Positions 28,734 to 41,465 of a DNA stretch of 64,000 nt are shown piece after piece (the first letter of the stretch is position 1; every line of letters starts with the position of its first letter). The stretch comes from Sistotremastrum niveocremeum HHB9708. Taxonomy: Eukaryota; Basidiomycota; Agaricomycetes; Sistotremastrales; Sistotremastraceae. The translations under genes and the position numbers were made by a program. The DNA is taken from positions 1,083,599-1,147,598 of the forward strand of contig KV419399.1 in the NCBI GenBank assembly GCA_001630475.1, given 5' to 3'. Under the pieces are notes generated by a model. The model was not told the DNA's origin. It did not search any database and saw only the letters and a program-made list of their open reading frames with translations.

Positions 28734-30488
28734 GTTGAGGAATAATATTTGACAGAAATGAACAAAGAAAGAAAGAAAGAATATTCTTTAAAGGGAGCTT
28801 GCCAGAAGTTCTGGACGAATTAAGCCATAGCAGAGGACTGTTTTATACCTCAGCATGTACTTATCTGCTATACTACATCCAGAAAGTATGGATGTTCGAC
28901 CATGACATAGATCACTTCCCCGTCGCCCAACTCCCGACAGTTGTCACCCACGACGGACGGGACGGGCACGAAGCCACTATCTCTCCATAATCTTGCAACA
29001 CCGTGAGGAGCGACACCAGCTCACCTGCAAGGGTTCAGAACGCGGTCAAGACGATCAATTCAAGAGGCGGACTCACTAAAATCCAGATCGGATCATTCTC
29101 GTAGGCTAATCGTCAGGCGCCTAAAAGAAGCAGTCGATGAAACGTGATGCACATCAAAAGCGACTCTTGACGGTCTGCAGAATGTTGCGTAGAATGATGG
29201 AAAGACGTCGGATTGTACAATATCAGAGACAATCGCCAACAACAGCGAAAGACAGATAACAGTGGCGTAGAGCGGATGGTTTGCCGTATCGGTGATGTCG
29301 GTCGTTGCTAACAGCAGACAGTATAACCAGTGAAAACCTGACAGAGAACGAGTGATGCGAGGCCTCTCGTTAGTACCAACTGCAAACAACTTCTGCGACA
29401 CCTTTGAGGGGAACTTGCGATGAGCTACAGAGTAGCCGCAGGGATTTTCCAGGCCACGTGTACTGCTGAGCCTCTCGGAAATTCGCTCACAGGGATGACG
29501 AGTCAGACGAGATTCTAGCCAGTCGGATAGGGTAACCTGGGTGTGGGACGTAGGCCAAGACATCTGCTGAAGCAATGTGCATGTGCGTCCTAGCAGGTCC
29601 GTCGAATTTCGAATTATTCGATCAAGGTTTTCCTGATTCTGAAGGGAGTCAATAGAAGTGATGAAGCGATCCGGTAATCGAGACGAGCGTATTCAGATAA
29701 GGTACACCATCAATGCCATTCCAAGTAGTCTCTGGTCTTGTTCCAGGCTTGACAGGCAAAACGTAGGTCAGACCGTCAGAGAGCGGATCAAGAAGGGATA
29801 AGCGCCCCGCGAGTGAAGCGGAAGAACTCGGAATCGCTGGCGGGAAATCGGCTCACTCGGCTGATTCCGGAAGCTTCTTCGGCTTCCAACAAGCAGCAAC
29901 AAACCAACAAAGCAGCTTCGGGGCCGAGTCATCCATTCTGAGCATAACCTCTGACTTTCAGGCACTGATTTTTGCCCTTCTTAATTCATTCTATGACCAC
30001 ATGGTTTCTCTCGTTCTTGCTTGCTTCTCTGATCCAGAACATGGACGATACGGGCTCTACAATGAACCGCTATTAGTAATACAAGTGTCTCGGCAACGCG
30101 AAACCTGATGGGCTCGAAGTTGTTCTGATTCCGGGAGACTTATTCTCGTCATGATCCTCTTCATATAAAATCATCACCTGACTGACTAGGTGAGTAAATA
30201 AGAAGTGATCGTACCTAGCTCAATTGATTTCTACTAACGATGTAGCACAGGTCGATACAGGCACTCTCGAGATTCTCGTGACGCGTAGAGTTGTACTCTC
30301 GGCCCCTCTGCGGAACGAACCAATGAAAACTCAGGAAGAGAGAATGAGAACTTCTCGCGAGCCATAATCCGCGCGTCGAGGAACTCGACAGCCATGTTTC
30401 GTATCCACCGATATTTGTAGATCTCGAGAGTGCGTCCCCGTCATATAAATCCGAAAGCTTGCATAAATAGCGGAGGCATACGGAGGAT
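28734..30488. other. Intergenic with duplicated laccase-upstream block
   Basis: I recognise no gene in these 1.75 kb. A 160-codon minus-strand frame at 29093-29575 contains one hydrophobic stretch (LYATVICLSLLLAIVSDIV) but no known motif. From about 29830 the sequence resembles 33428 onward (for example ggaatcgctgg followed by gaaatcggctca, and later cacaggtcga), showing that the region upstream of the laccases was duplicated with them. Confidence 0.45.
30463..30470 (+). promoter_or_regulatory. Probable TATA box of laccase 1
   Basis: The motif ataaatag is 59 bases upstream of the start codon chosen at 30522. The same octamer is 48 bases before the start of laccase 2. It would be only 26 bases before an alternative upstream ATG at 30489, which favours the downstream start. 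Confidence 0.5.
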
Positions 30489-30521
30489 ATGCCTTCAGAT
30501 CAGGCAAAGTTGTGGCTCACC

Positions 30522-33166
30522 ATGTTCTGGATTCCGATCCTTCTCGTCGTTCTCCCAATCACTGTTGTCGATGCCGCGCAACGTAATTATAGTCTGGTGC
30601 TGTCGACAACCTCTGGGGGTACTGGCAGGCCTGATGGTTGGCCTTTTCCAAGACCGTACGTTGTTTCGCCTTCAGTAATGTAGACTGTCCTTGATATTTT
30701 CACAGAATCGTCTTAACGAACGATACCTTTCCCGGACCTCTCATCTCCGCTCAGAAAGGAGACACTCTCAATGTGACATCCGGAATATTTTCATCGACAT
30801 ATCGTGTCTTGACCAGGGTCTGCTATAGATAAATGTTACCAATTTGATATCCTCCCCGCGAGTCAGGAGGAGCACGACAATTGTATGAGCCCTTGCCTTT
30901 GAATATCTATCCTCTCAATGTCTTTCAGCATTGGCACGGAATATTTCAACATCGGACATCAGGTTCCGACGGAACTGCTCAAGTTTCACAATGTAGGTGT
31001 AATCTTGGTCAGCTTTAAGTCCTTGTCTCATTGCTTCGCGAAGGTCCCATCTCGCCTTCTCATTCGTTCCAGTATCAGTTTGGTACAGATGGCCAAGCAG
31101 GGTAAGCAATGTCTAAGCATAGAATTAAGTTAATAATAAGTATTCACCGTGAATCAATCCCAGCACGTTTTGGTATCACAGTCATCTCGGCACGCAATAT
31201 TGCGATGGTCTCGTGTAAGTCAATGTCTGATATTTATGACCGTTCTCTGAGATATCACTACCAGGGGACCGCTTGTAATCTATGGCGAGTCAAGGATAAA
31301 TTCGAGTCTCGAATGCTGTCTGAGTCTTTCATCAGATCCGCAAGATCCTTTGGCTAGCCTGTACGATGTTGATAATCGTAAGTGATGAGTTTTGGAGCCA
31401 CATGAGATCGCCCTCATTGTTACCTCAGAAAATACAATAATCACGATCGGGGACTGGAACCATCTTCCCGCAAACGAAGCCTTCCGAGACACCACTATTC
31501 TTCAACCGTGAGTTCTCTTTCCAGTATTCAGTCGAGATCGGGAGTTGATCGAGGATAGAAATCCGGATTCCGTAATTATAAACGGCAATGGACGCTTTGT
31601 GCGAGGACCTGAATTTCCTGTCACGCCATGGCCGGTATCAGTCATCGGTCCTGTTACTCGGAACCTTCGGTATCGATTCCGAATCATAAACACGTCGTGT
31701 TATACTTTCTTCAATGTCTCCATCGACAAACATACTATGACGGTACGCTCAGAATCCCACGTTTAGCGCGATGTTCAAGGCTTACGTTTACTTAATAGGT
31801 CATCGAAGCAGACGGTACTGAAGTGAATCCCCTTACAGTTGACAGTTTCACTATCTTTCCTGGACAGCGGTATTCGGTGATAGTAAGCCTTTTCCGCTCT
31901 TCTTTGTACACACTCCCCTGAGTGTTTGCGTAGGTCAAAGCGGACCAACCGGTCGGAAATTATTGGTTCCGAACAACACCAACACCTAATATCACTAATT
32001 GGGATCAAAACAGTACGCTTGGAGCCTAAGGACTTCAACCCTCCGGAGTATACTGACGATTGTTCTCAGAGGATCCTGCGGTTAATAATGCGATATTCCG
32101 CTACGAGGGTGCCCCGATTGCTGAACCAACAACAACCTTTACTCCACCAACCAAGACGCTTCGGGAGTGGGATATGGTGGTATGTCTTGAAAATCCTGAG
32201 TAAAAGTTGAATGATCAATGCTATCGTGACCGCCAGCCGTACTCGAGCCCCGCTCCTGTAAGATATATTATTTCCTTACAATACATTAAACTGACCTTTG
32301 TTGATACAGCCTGGCGGCACGGGTCTTCCTGACAAGACTTTCGTTGTTCCCATTAATCTTGTGAACGATGCGATGGGACGTAAGTACTACTCTACGCCAC
32401 CGAAAGACTCGAGTTGAGGCATTCAAACAGAGGCGACGATTTGGACTCTCGGAAATGGCTCGTTCTTTGGAACGGCTGTACCTACTCTGATGCAAATTCT
32501 TACCGGAAGTATTTCCGCGCAGAAAGCGCTCGGAGATGACAATGTCGTCACGATCGGATACAACGAGACTATAGATCTCACTTTGGTCAATGATTGTGAT
32601 CCTGGTGTTCCGTGCGCTATTGAAGACAACGTGAGTGAATCTCGCACTCCAAGTACCGCATCATCTGACCGAACTTGTTTCTAGCATCCCCTCCATTTAC
32701 ACGGCGTAAGTGATCCCCATCATAGTTAGCTTTTCGTATGGCCGCTGACGCCTCAGGGGTTCTAGCACGAATTCGCAGTGATTCAAGCCGCCAACCAGCC
32801 AACACCGAACTATAAGAACCCTCCCCGAAGAGATGTTAGTCTTAGATCTGTAACATTTAATCACTTACCTAAGTGTTTCCGCAGACCGTTGCTATTTATA
32901 ATGGAAACGTCACCATTCGGTTCAATACATTAAATCCAGGTCCATGGATTTTCCATTGCCATATTGATTGGCATCTAGCGTAAGTTTTTCAAGATTTTCC
33001 TATGTTGACGCTGATGCCAAATCGTCCGCTATACAGGCAAGGGATGGCCTTAGTGTTCGCAGAAGCTCCGGATAGGATTAAAAGTGGTCCGGACTCAGTG
33101 ATCTTGCCACCGGGATGGAAAGACCTCTGTACAATTTACGATAGCCTTCCACCCGACCAGCAGTAG
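30522..33166 (+). CDS. Laccase / multicopper oxidase 1
   Basis: About 19 short exons splice to roughly 544 residues. The ATG at 30522 gives a good signal peptide ([18 protein letters not shown]) and fits the TATA position. Four copper-binding motifs are present: [41 protein letters not shown] and [16 protein letters not shown]. Other laccase landmarks are [32 protein letters not shown] and NYWFRT. Such enzymes oxidise phenols with reduction of O2 outside the cell. The residue ten after the T1 cysteine, the axial position, is Met instead of the usual Leu or Phe. One intron, after GPLVIY at about 31284, starts with GC (gcgagt) where the paralog has GT. The frame is open throughout. It is the first of a tandem laccase pair. 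Confidence 0.9.
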
Positions 33167-34092
33167 ATTATGTATCTAGGCGGTCGTCACTCACTAGCTT
33201 GCAATTTATTATAATATTCAATCGTTTTTTTTTTCAACGCCGCAGAATCGGCGCGGATGAACGACTTGACGACTTGCTCGATATCGATGCGCCTGATATG
33301 GTTCCGATGTGAATACACTTGGACTATGACCACTGAGAAATTTGGAAGCAATCGTTCTCAACTAGTTATTATCCTTGCACTTGACATGTACTAACACACT
33401 ACAGTGATCGGGAGATCGGAAGATCACGGAATCGCTGGTAAAGGAAATCGGCTCATTCCGGATGGCTTCGGAGTCGACTCATCCATTGTAAGCATCTTCG
33501 TGTCAGGCACGCAGTCGTGAGTTGCTGATTCCGGAGTGACGATCTGTTGGTTCCTTTGGATCTGTGCTGCTTCTCAGATCTGTGCGAATAGATCCACGGT
33601 TCGAGTACGGCGTTTGCAACGAACCGTACGCCCCTCTACATCAGCGGACTATTTTGAGTGGATGACAGGAGGATTTGCTCCCGTTCGGCCCTTTCTTTCT
33701 ACGATCATGTACCTAGACATGAGCTCAGTGCTCGCATGGTGGGTCATTTTGGAGATTACGGCAGCGATGGTACCTTGCTTACTCGATTTCTAGCACAGGT
33801 CGACTTACTATTCTTGGAGTTGTCGGGACACGTTAAACCTCATTCTCGGCCCCCCCGTTTGAACAGCCAATGAACTAAGTTGTTGAAAAAGGGACCGTAG
33901 GTTGACCCACGTGTAAGGACCCAAAGTCGGCTAAGAGAGACTAGAGGTCGAAAGGAGGGGAACGAAGACCGGTTGAGTCAAGGAACGAGAAGTGGAGGAA
34001 ATCGGACGAAGAACGAGGATGAAGCGTGAACGATAGATGGATTGTGAGACGTGTGGGTAGCGTACAAGAGGGGGATACAATGATATGATAGC
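33167..34092. other. Intergenic between the laccases, with duplicated upstream block
   Basis: Bases 33428-33530 and about 33790-33880 are diverged copies of the sequence upstream of laccase 1 (29830 and 30246 onward). No gene is seen. Confidence 0.45.
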
Positions 34093-34477
34093 CTAGATAG
34101 CTCGATAGCTCGTCTTTATATACGAAATCAGACCCGAACTTAAAACACAACCGAGCGTACGATGTGTGTCATGCCTCGCGTCCTCTACAGCCTCGTTTTC
34201 CATTCCTTTCCAATTCCTATCCAATTCCTTAGCAACCTCTATATCCCTCGCAATATTTCCCAACAACGAGCCTCGTTGTTCCAGCGTGTATGAGTTGCTG
34301 CCGCGTCGGCTGGCTCGGTACGCCTGGATTCCTTTCGCCTGCATGAACACGAGGCCTTTTGAGACTTTCTAGACCGATGGCGATGGAGGTAAGAGTGAAG
34401 TAACGACGAGGTGATTGGTGGAAGGAGGTCGCAGACAGGCCCAAGAGTGCGAGACGACGTATAGCAGGTGAAGGCAA
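34093..34477 (-). CDS. Possible small gene between the laccases
   Basis: Two overlapping minus-strand frames could be joined by a small intron. The first begins MPSPAIRRLALLGLSATSF, rich in Arg and Ser like a mitochondrial presequence. The second includes YRASRRGSNSYTLEQRGSLL and DIEVAKELDRNWKGMEN, which looks like a soluble helical segment. I do not recognise a family. It lies in DNA that has no counterpart upstream of laccase 1, so it may have come with an insertion of about 0.7 kb. Low confidence. Confidence 0.28.
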
Positions 34478-34814
34478 AATGAACGTGATCGCGTTGAGAA
34501 TAGACGCGCGTGGTGACGTAATCGTGAGGCTTCCGTAGCCTTGCTTTAACTTAGCGTTTCGACTTCAATGTGCGTTCCGTAGTTCACTCAATCACACTTT
34601 TAGACATGCCAGCAAATACATGATATTCCAGAAACACTCAGCATTGACATCAAGACTCATATCCGACGCTACACCACGATGAGTGCGTTGAGGAACCCGA
34701 CATCGCCGTTTCAGGTTTCCCAACATCTCATGAGGTCATCATCGCCGTCCACGTCGAAGAGTTTGGATAAATAGAGGGAGACGTATCGTTGGAGGCTGCA
34801 AGCTTGATATTGAA
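34478..34814. other. Promoter region of laccase 2
   Basis: The TATA-like ataaatag lies at 34767-34774, 48 bases before the ATG, as in laccase 1. No gene seen. Confidence 0.45.
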
Positions 34815-37458
34815 ATGCTTTCGATTTCACTTCTTCCCCTCATTTTTGCAGTGGGTCTCGTAGCAGCTGCGCGCAACTCGACTACAATCTGGAGCTTACC
34901 ACGAGCTTCGGCGACACCGGAATACCGGATGGTTGGCCATCCCCAAGACCGTATGTTGATGATTCGAACGCCAAAAAGAGTCCACTCACTAATTTTATAG
35001 TATTATCTTGACTAATAACGTTTTCCCTGGACCGCTCATCTCCGCTCAGAAAGGAGACACTTTGAATGTGACTCTCATCGACTTCTCTTTGATACCCCAT
35101 CACACAACTATTTTCTAACAGATTAATGTTAACAATATGATATCTTCTCCACGAGTCCGAAGAAGCACGACGATCGTATGAGTCCTATTTTTTTGCAGCT
35201 CTCGGATTTTGACGTCTTTAGCATTGGCATGGGATATTTCAACATCGCACATCTGGCTCCGATGGCACTGCACAAGTTTCACAGTGTGAGTCCCAGATTT
35301 TACGACTCGATTCATATATCTAACTGCTTTGTGAAGGTCCCATATCACCGTCTCATGCTTTCCAATATCAATTCAACACAGAAAATCAAGCAGGGTATGT
35401 AGCAAAAGTCTTAGGAGCAAGGAATGTTTGCAAAATACTCTTGATAGAACCTTTTGGTACCACAGTCATCTTGGCACGCAATATTGTGACGGCCTGGTGT
35501 AAGTCCACGAACGATCTGGAAGCGGAATTATTTGATTAACTTCTTCGTAGCGGACCGTTGGTGATTTATGGTGAGTTGATCACAAGTCGTCCCTCCATCA
35601 GGTTTTTGACTCTGTCATTGATTTTATCAGATCCGCAAGATCCATTGAAAGGCTGGTATGACGTTGATAACGGTGAGTGATGGAGGCCAATTCTATGCGG
35701 ATGAGACTTATCGATTCGGCAGACACGACCGTTATTACCATCGGTGATTGGAACCATCTTCCTGCGAATGAAGCCTTTGCGGATAAAACCATTCTTCAAC
35801 CGTGAGTATTCCTTGGATTATTCGAAGTTGGAACTCAACGGAGAACAGAGTGCCCGATTCCGTCCTTATAAATGGTAATGTGCGATACGTCCGGAGCCCT
35901 CAAGATCCCACCCCGCCATGGCGGATTTCAGTCATCGGACGTGTCACTCACAACCTTCGCTATCGATTCAGAATCATCAATACTTCGTGCTACACTTTTT
36001 TCAAAGTCTCAATCGCTAAGCATCCTATGACGGTACTCCCGAGTAGTGATTGAGTTGCCGACATGCCGGGCGCTTACGTTTCCTCATTAGATCATTGAGG
36101 CCGATGGCACCGAAGTCAAACCCATTGTTGTTGATAGTTTCACGATTTTCCCTGGACAGCGCTACTCGGTCGTCGTAAGTGCTTCTGTGACTTTTGTTTG
36201 AGACTTGGCTGAGCACCTTCGTAGGTCAAAGCGGATCAGCCAGTAGGAAATTATTGGTTCCGAACAAATCCTACGCCAGATATCACGAACTGGGCTCAAA
36301 ACAGTGCGTTTAAACGATTCAAAAATTCGGATGTAAGGTAACATACTGATCGTTGATATTTAGAGGATCCAGCGGTCAACAATGCGATATTCCGATATGA
36401 CGGTGCTCCGATTGCTGAACCAACTACAACGTTCACTCCACCAACTAGGACACTGAAAGAGTGGGATATGGTGGTGAGCTTCTAATATCATCGGATGCAG
36501 GATCAAATAATCAATGAGCCTGTAGCCTCTAACAAGTCCAGCTCCTGTAAGTACAGACTCGCTCAAACCGAACTCAGAATGAACCTTGTTCGTTTAGCCT
36601 GGCGGAACGGGAAAGCCCGACCAGACTATCCTCGCTCCTATTAATCTTGTTACTAACAAGACAGACGAATGTGAGTCCTGGGCTCTCCCACAAGAACGAT
36701 CTCTGACTTGATTTCAAACAGCGCTATCGATTTGGACACTTGGAGATGGATCTTTCTTTGGGACGGACGTGCCTACTCTCATGCAAATTCTTAGTGGAAG
36801 CATTTCAGCTCAAGACGCGCTTGGAGATGATAATGTTATTACTATTGGCTACAATCAGGTCATTGATCTGACAGTGACTAATGATTGTTCGCCTGGTGTT
36901 CCTTGTACTATTGAAGACAATGTGAGTGGGTTCGTATGCGTACTTGAAGATCGCTCAAATTTGACTGACCTTAGCATCCCCTTCATCTACACGGTGTACG
37001 TGCTCAACGATGGCAAAATTGGTCGGTCGAGCTGACTTGTCTCCTTCCAGCACGAATTCGCGGTAATCCAAGCCGCTGGTCAACCAGCCCCGAATTATAT
37101 AAACCCACCTCGCAGAGACGTAAGTGTTGCTTCTCCGTTGTTGTATTTATTCCATGATAATTCTCAAATTTACAGACTGTCGCCGTTTACAATAACCCCG
37201 TGATAATTCGGTTCAATACATTGAACCCCGGGCCGTGGATTTTTCATTGCCACATTGATTGGCATTTATTGTTAGCGCCTCGTGACGCTAATCTGAAAAC
37301 GCTGATTCTCATACGTACGCTCCACAGGCAAGGGATGGCATTAGTGTTTGCGGAAGCTCCAGATAGGATTCAAAGTGGTCCGGATTCCGTAATTTTGCCC
37401 CCAGGGTGGAAAGACCTCTGTACCATCTACGATAATCTTCCATCCGACGAGAAATAGA
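34815..37458 (+). pseudogene. Laccase / multicopper oxidase 2, frame break after the signal peptide
   Basis: A tandem paralog of laccase 1 with the same intron positions. The start gives a signal peptide (MLSISLLPLIFAVGLVAAA), but the frame that continues into the conserved mature part (DYNLELTTSFGDTG, IPDGWPSPRP) is shifted. One base appears to be missing at about 34879, and no GT-AG intron can repair it. Everything downstream is open and conserved: [68 protein letters not shown] and a normal stop. The T1 axial residue is again Met. It could be a very young pseudogene, a gene with an unseen upstream exon, or a sequencing error. Product if functional: an extracellular phenol oxidase. Confidence 0.8.
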
Positions 37459-37839
37459 TACATAGCGAACCCTCGCTGTCTCTCGATAGCAACATTCACC
37501 ATCGAGAAATTGTTACCATAATATTCATTGGGTTATTGATGATGGTTGATTTTTGCTTTCAATTCCAAATTTATTTGATCCATTTAAGATTGCAAGCTTC
37601 ATGGAAACCATGATGTTGACGCACCGTCATTGCTGCATAGAGCATCGAAGCACGGCTCAAGAACAACTCCGCCCTCAAGCGAGCCAGTCTCGTAAGGCGC
37701 AGCCAGCGCTTATTTTCCTCACTGCCTCTTTCTGCTTCTCGTCAAATGCAGCAACTCCGGCGAACGACGCGGGCGTACTTGGCCATTGCCTCCATATACC
37801 TTACGACGACTGTTGAAGCCCTAAGGTAGTCAGAGAGGG

Positions 37840-39094
37840 ATGGCTAAATTGAGATGTATCGATGTTTTGCAGATACGGATGGGACTGGCAGCGGCTTTCT
37901 ATGGTACGTGTTGTGTTCATCTTTGATGATCCGAGAACTCATCGTCTTTCCAAGGTATCTTGTTCATGCTTGCCGCGACGACGATATGGACGTTCGTCAT
38001 TCGTTATCGTCGACATCCCAGCTTCGCCCTTCTTCTCAGCATGCTCATCCTCACGTTTTCCCTTGCGACCGTTCAATCCGCCTTGACGATCGTGAACATA
38101 GCACGTTCCGTGCCTTCGAGCCCTGGGAGTGATGTTTCGTTTTCCTGCCTCGATCTTCCGGTCTCTTTGGCTCCCGACCTTCTGTTCGAGATACAGATGA
38201 TACTGGGAGACTCGTTCGCTGTGAGTCTCAACGTCTTCCTGCGTCCCCGGTCTTCACTCACGCTGTGCAGATATATCGCTGTTGGATGTTGTGGGGAAAA
38301 AGTTGGCTCGCAGTTGCAATTCCGTCGTTGTGCACTCTCAGCCTAATCGGTATGGGTCCTGTCCATCTGGATGACGATCGTCAATCTGACTGTTCTGCTT
38401 GAAGCTCTGATACCTGTGCTATGTCTCGGGCTTCTCCCCGGTCTTCAACTTCCCATATCCGGAATTATCTCTCTCGTAACGAATATTTTGGTTACATGTG
38501 AGTCGTGCACCGTTCTATGCCTTGATCGTGCATTGATAAATTGTCAGTGCTTATTGTGATTAAATTATGGAGATCGTATCGCCGAGTTATGCCGGAGGAT
38601 AGGATTCTGTTTCGCTCGGTTGTTTCATTCATTATACAGTAAGGCTTTCATCTCGTGACATCGTGTTCTGTTTCATTTACGATGTGCATCAGGACTGGTG
38701 TGCTGTATCATATGACGATATTCTCCCTGTTGATCGCACTGTTCAACAGTTGGGTGGATGGATTTTCAACGGTGGGGCCTAACATCGTGCGTCCTGCTTC
38801 AAGCTTTTACGATTCACGGCTCATCGCTTATTTCACGAATAGATAACCAACATAGTAGCCATATCCTTTCACCTACTCATTCTCCAAGTCTCCTTATCAC
38901 GATCGTTCCATACCTCCACGGACAATTATCCCGTCGCTCACTCACCTGACGACATCACACCTTCCTCTGGTCAAAACATCGATTTTGCTGGCCTGAGACT
39001 GCGAAAGGCTCAAACGTCACAAGCTGTAGCATTGACAATGACATCCCCAGATCCGATTGTAGATTTGATATTACCGCGCATTCCACGGCATTGA
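37840..39094 (+). CDS. Seven-helix membrane protein, family member B
   Basis: Exon 1 (37840-37903) encodes CIDVLQIRMGLAAAFYG. The next exon encodes ILFMLAATTIWTFVIRYRRH and two more helices ending LQ/MILGDSFA. It is followed by IYRCWMLWGKSWLAVAIP, ALIPVLCLGLLPGLQLP, VIKLWRSYRRVMPEDRIL, TGVLYHMTIFSLLIALF and a cytosolic tail ending SPDPIVDLILPRIPRH. The intron phases, the YRCW motif and the tail motif match the other five family members in the window. The N-terminus is shorter than in paralogs (about 22 residues before the first intron), so the true start could be upstream. The topology suggests a receptor-like or sensor protein. No ligand or partner can be inferred. Confidence 0.75.
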
Positions 39095-39331
39095 TGCATC
39101 TCAAACCCCATGTATTTCAACACCATATACTTATTCTCGTTTGCACTTGTACGAATAGAGATCATTACTTTCTTCTGAAGATAAGCGCTGACGTTATCTG
39201 GCTAATCGGAGATATCGGTGTACATGTACGGGCCTTAGTTGCGGAAAGTGCTTCCGCTCCGAGCAGCTCTCTCACCTGCACACTCATCTGCTACTCAGGA
39301 CATCAGCAATCTAATCTCTCCTCAAAACAAT

Positions 39332-41465
39332 ATGCAAGATAGTTCGGCGAGTGAGTCGGCTTCGGTACACCTCGAACACGAGTTGCTTGCCAGTACGGCG
39401 AAAGTTACGGCAAATACCAAATATGGCACGGTCAGAGGCCGGAGATCAAAGAGTGGATGCGCAGTCTTTTTAGGTTCGGTCTTTGACTCAGATTGATGTA
39501 TGTCGGTCAGTGATGTAAGCGGAACAGAGCTTGATTATGCTTTATCTCCGAAGAGATTTGAAGATCCTGTTCCGTTGCCTCCGGATTTTGTGTATCCTGC
39601 CGAACATGAATTTATTAGGGAGAGTCGATGTGAGAATCCTTTGGATTTTGTTTCGCTTGTTCGGGTCTGATGAATGGGTAGATGGTGCTCAACCATATAA
39701 TGACGGCCAGGCCGCAGGTACGTTGGTCCCCGCAGGTGTTGACAACGAGGTGAACATGCCCGTTCAGGCGTTCCTCCGGAAGATAAACTCGGCCTCGGAG
39801 CTCCCTCTGAACATCCGTGAGATATTTCGAACGATTCATATTCTTGCTCAATACCTCTTAGATTATTTTTGAATATTGTGTGCCCTCCTACGGTCACATT
39901 GCCTCGTGGAAAGGACGAAAAATCGCCCTTGAAACCCGTGAAAGTCTACATTCATGGAGGGTTCCTTCAGTTCGGGTCGCCTCATGGATTGACGTCTCAA
40001 GCTCAATATGTCTCCAATGAAAGAGACGAGATATGGGTAAACGTCGGGTATAGGTATATCGCTCATCATATTGGTCGGGCGATGGCTTGCTTATTGTTGA
40101 ACCAGACTATCAGCGTTTGGATTCTTGGCTTCGGAAGATCCTCCGATATCTGGGAACTTTGGATTCAAGGATCAATGGCTCTCGTTACTTTGGATCAGAG
40201 ATAATATTTCGTCATTTGGAGGTGAGACCCGCGTGACTGTCGTATGGGATTTTTTTTTGAGTATTTTTAGGCGATCCCGCTAATGTCCAGCTGACCGGTC
40301 TTTCTGCTGGTGGGCGATATTCAAGTATCGCTATGAATGTGAACTAATATCATTCTCAGGTGCTCATTCGTGTCATCAACTCCTACACTATGTCAGCCGG
40401 CTACCTCCCGGGGTCAAGTCCCCATTTCAGACGGTTATAATGCAATCGAATGCGATCGCGTACGATCCCAAATACCCTGAGCTTCGAAATCTTATTCTGT
40501 CGGCAGGATAGACCCAAAGACTTCTTCGGAATTGCAGGAACAATTCAATGCACTAGTTCAAGCTCTTCACCTCGATCCTTCTTCACCATCTATTCTTGAA
40601 ATACTCCAAGATCCGATCAAAACCTCGTGGGAATCGATCACCACTGCGATTGAATCATTGGGAGAGTTTGGCGCCTTCCGCGGGTGCACAGACGGCAAAT
40701 GGCTCCCTGGTGGAGCCATGGATTGGCAGGCATCCGGTGACTTTGGAAGATCATTAAAGGAGAAAGGTGTCAAATCAATCGTGATCGGCGATCTCATCGA
40801 TGAATGGTATCTGTATTCCATCGCTGACCCTGTTGAGAAACCCGAGGATGTGGAGCGATTTCTTCGCAGATATTATCAGTCTGATATTGTGAAAAAGCTG
40901 GTGGAGGTTTATAAGCCGCTCCCGAATAACGCAACTCCGGAAGAATGTAAAAGGTTGTATGGCGATATTTTGAGTGAAGGACAAGGTGCGTGGGGACCAT
41001 AAATCTCAAACTTCCATTAACCTTTTTCATGGTAGTACATATTCCTGTTCGGATTCTGCGTCGTGATTTGGCCGCATCCGGGTTGCCTGTGTTGAGGTAT
41101 GAAATTCGATGGTCCCCTCCTCAACTTCGGCCCTTCGGTGAGTTAATACATCGAATTCCGCCGGTTTATTGCTGATTACAATCGAAGGATATGTGACTCA
41201 CGGTCAAGATCGTGTATTATGGGCGCTCAGACTCGACAAACTTGATGCGGATCAAGCGGTTATAGCACGCCGGTGGCTTGATGCTATCGATGCTGAAATT
41301 CGTCAAGTGGAGAAGGAAGCGGCAGGAGAAGCTGGATTACGAAAGATTTTGATACTCGGAGCTGATAGAGAGATTGAATGGGCGGAAGATAAGAAGTGGG
41401 ACACGATGATGAGCTTAGCCGGCCGTGTTCTGGATGGAGAGCCTCGAGATTTTCGAAAATCTTAA
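39332..41465 (+). CDS. Type-B carboxylesterase/lipase (alpha/beta hydrolase), copy 1
   Basis: A multi-exon gene of about 530 residues. The N-terminal strand is [18 protein letters not shown], then [27 protein letters not shown] and [18 protein letters not shown]. The oxyanion region is [15 protein letters not shown]. The nucleophile elbow is GLSAG, split by an intron at about 40303, in [19 protein letters not shown]. The likely acid lies in DLIDEWYLY and the likely catalytic His in [13 protein letters not shown]. There is no signal peptide, so it is probably intracellular, unlike most secreted fungal esterases. The usual GIPYA motif is replaced by LELDYAL. All introns can be placed so that the frame stays open. 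It is tandem with a close paralog 0.66 kb downstream. Confidence 0.88.

Noticed and set aside
18283-37458. A biosynthetic gene cluster linking the questin-oxidase-like enzyme, PDR pump and laccases
   Set aside because: There is no backbone synthase, cluster regulator or further tailoring gene, and the genes are separated by unrelated or duplicated units.
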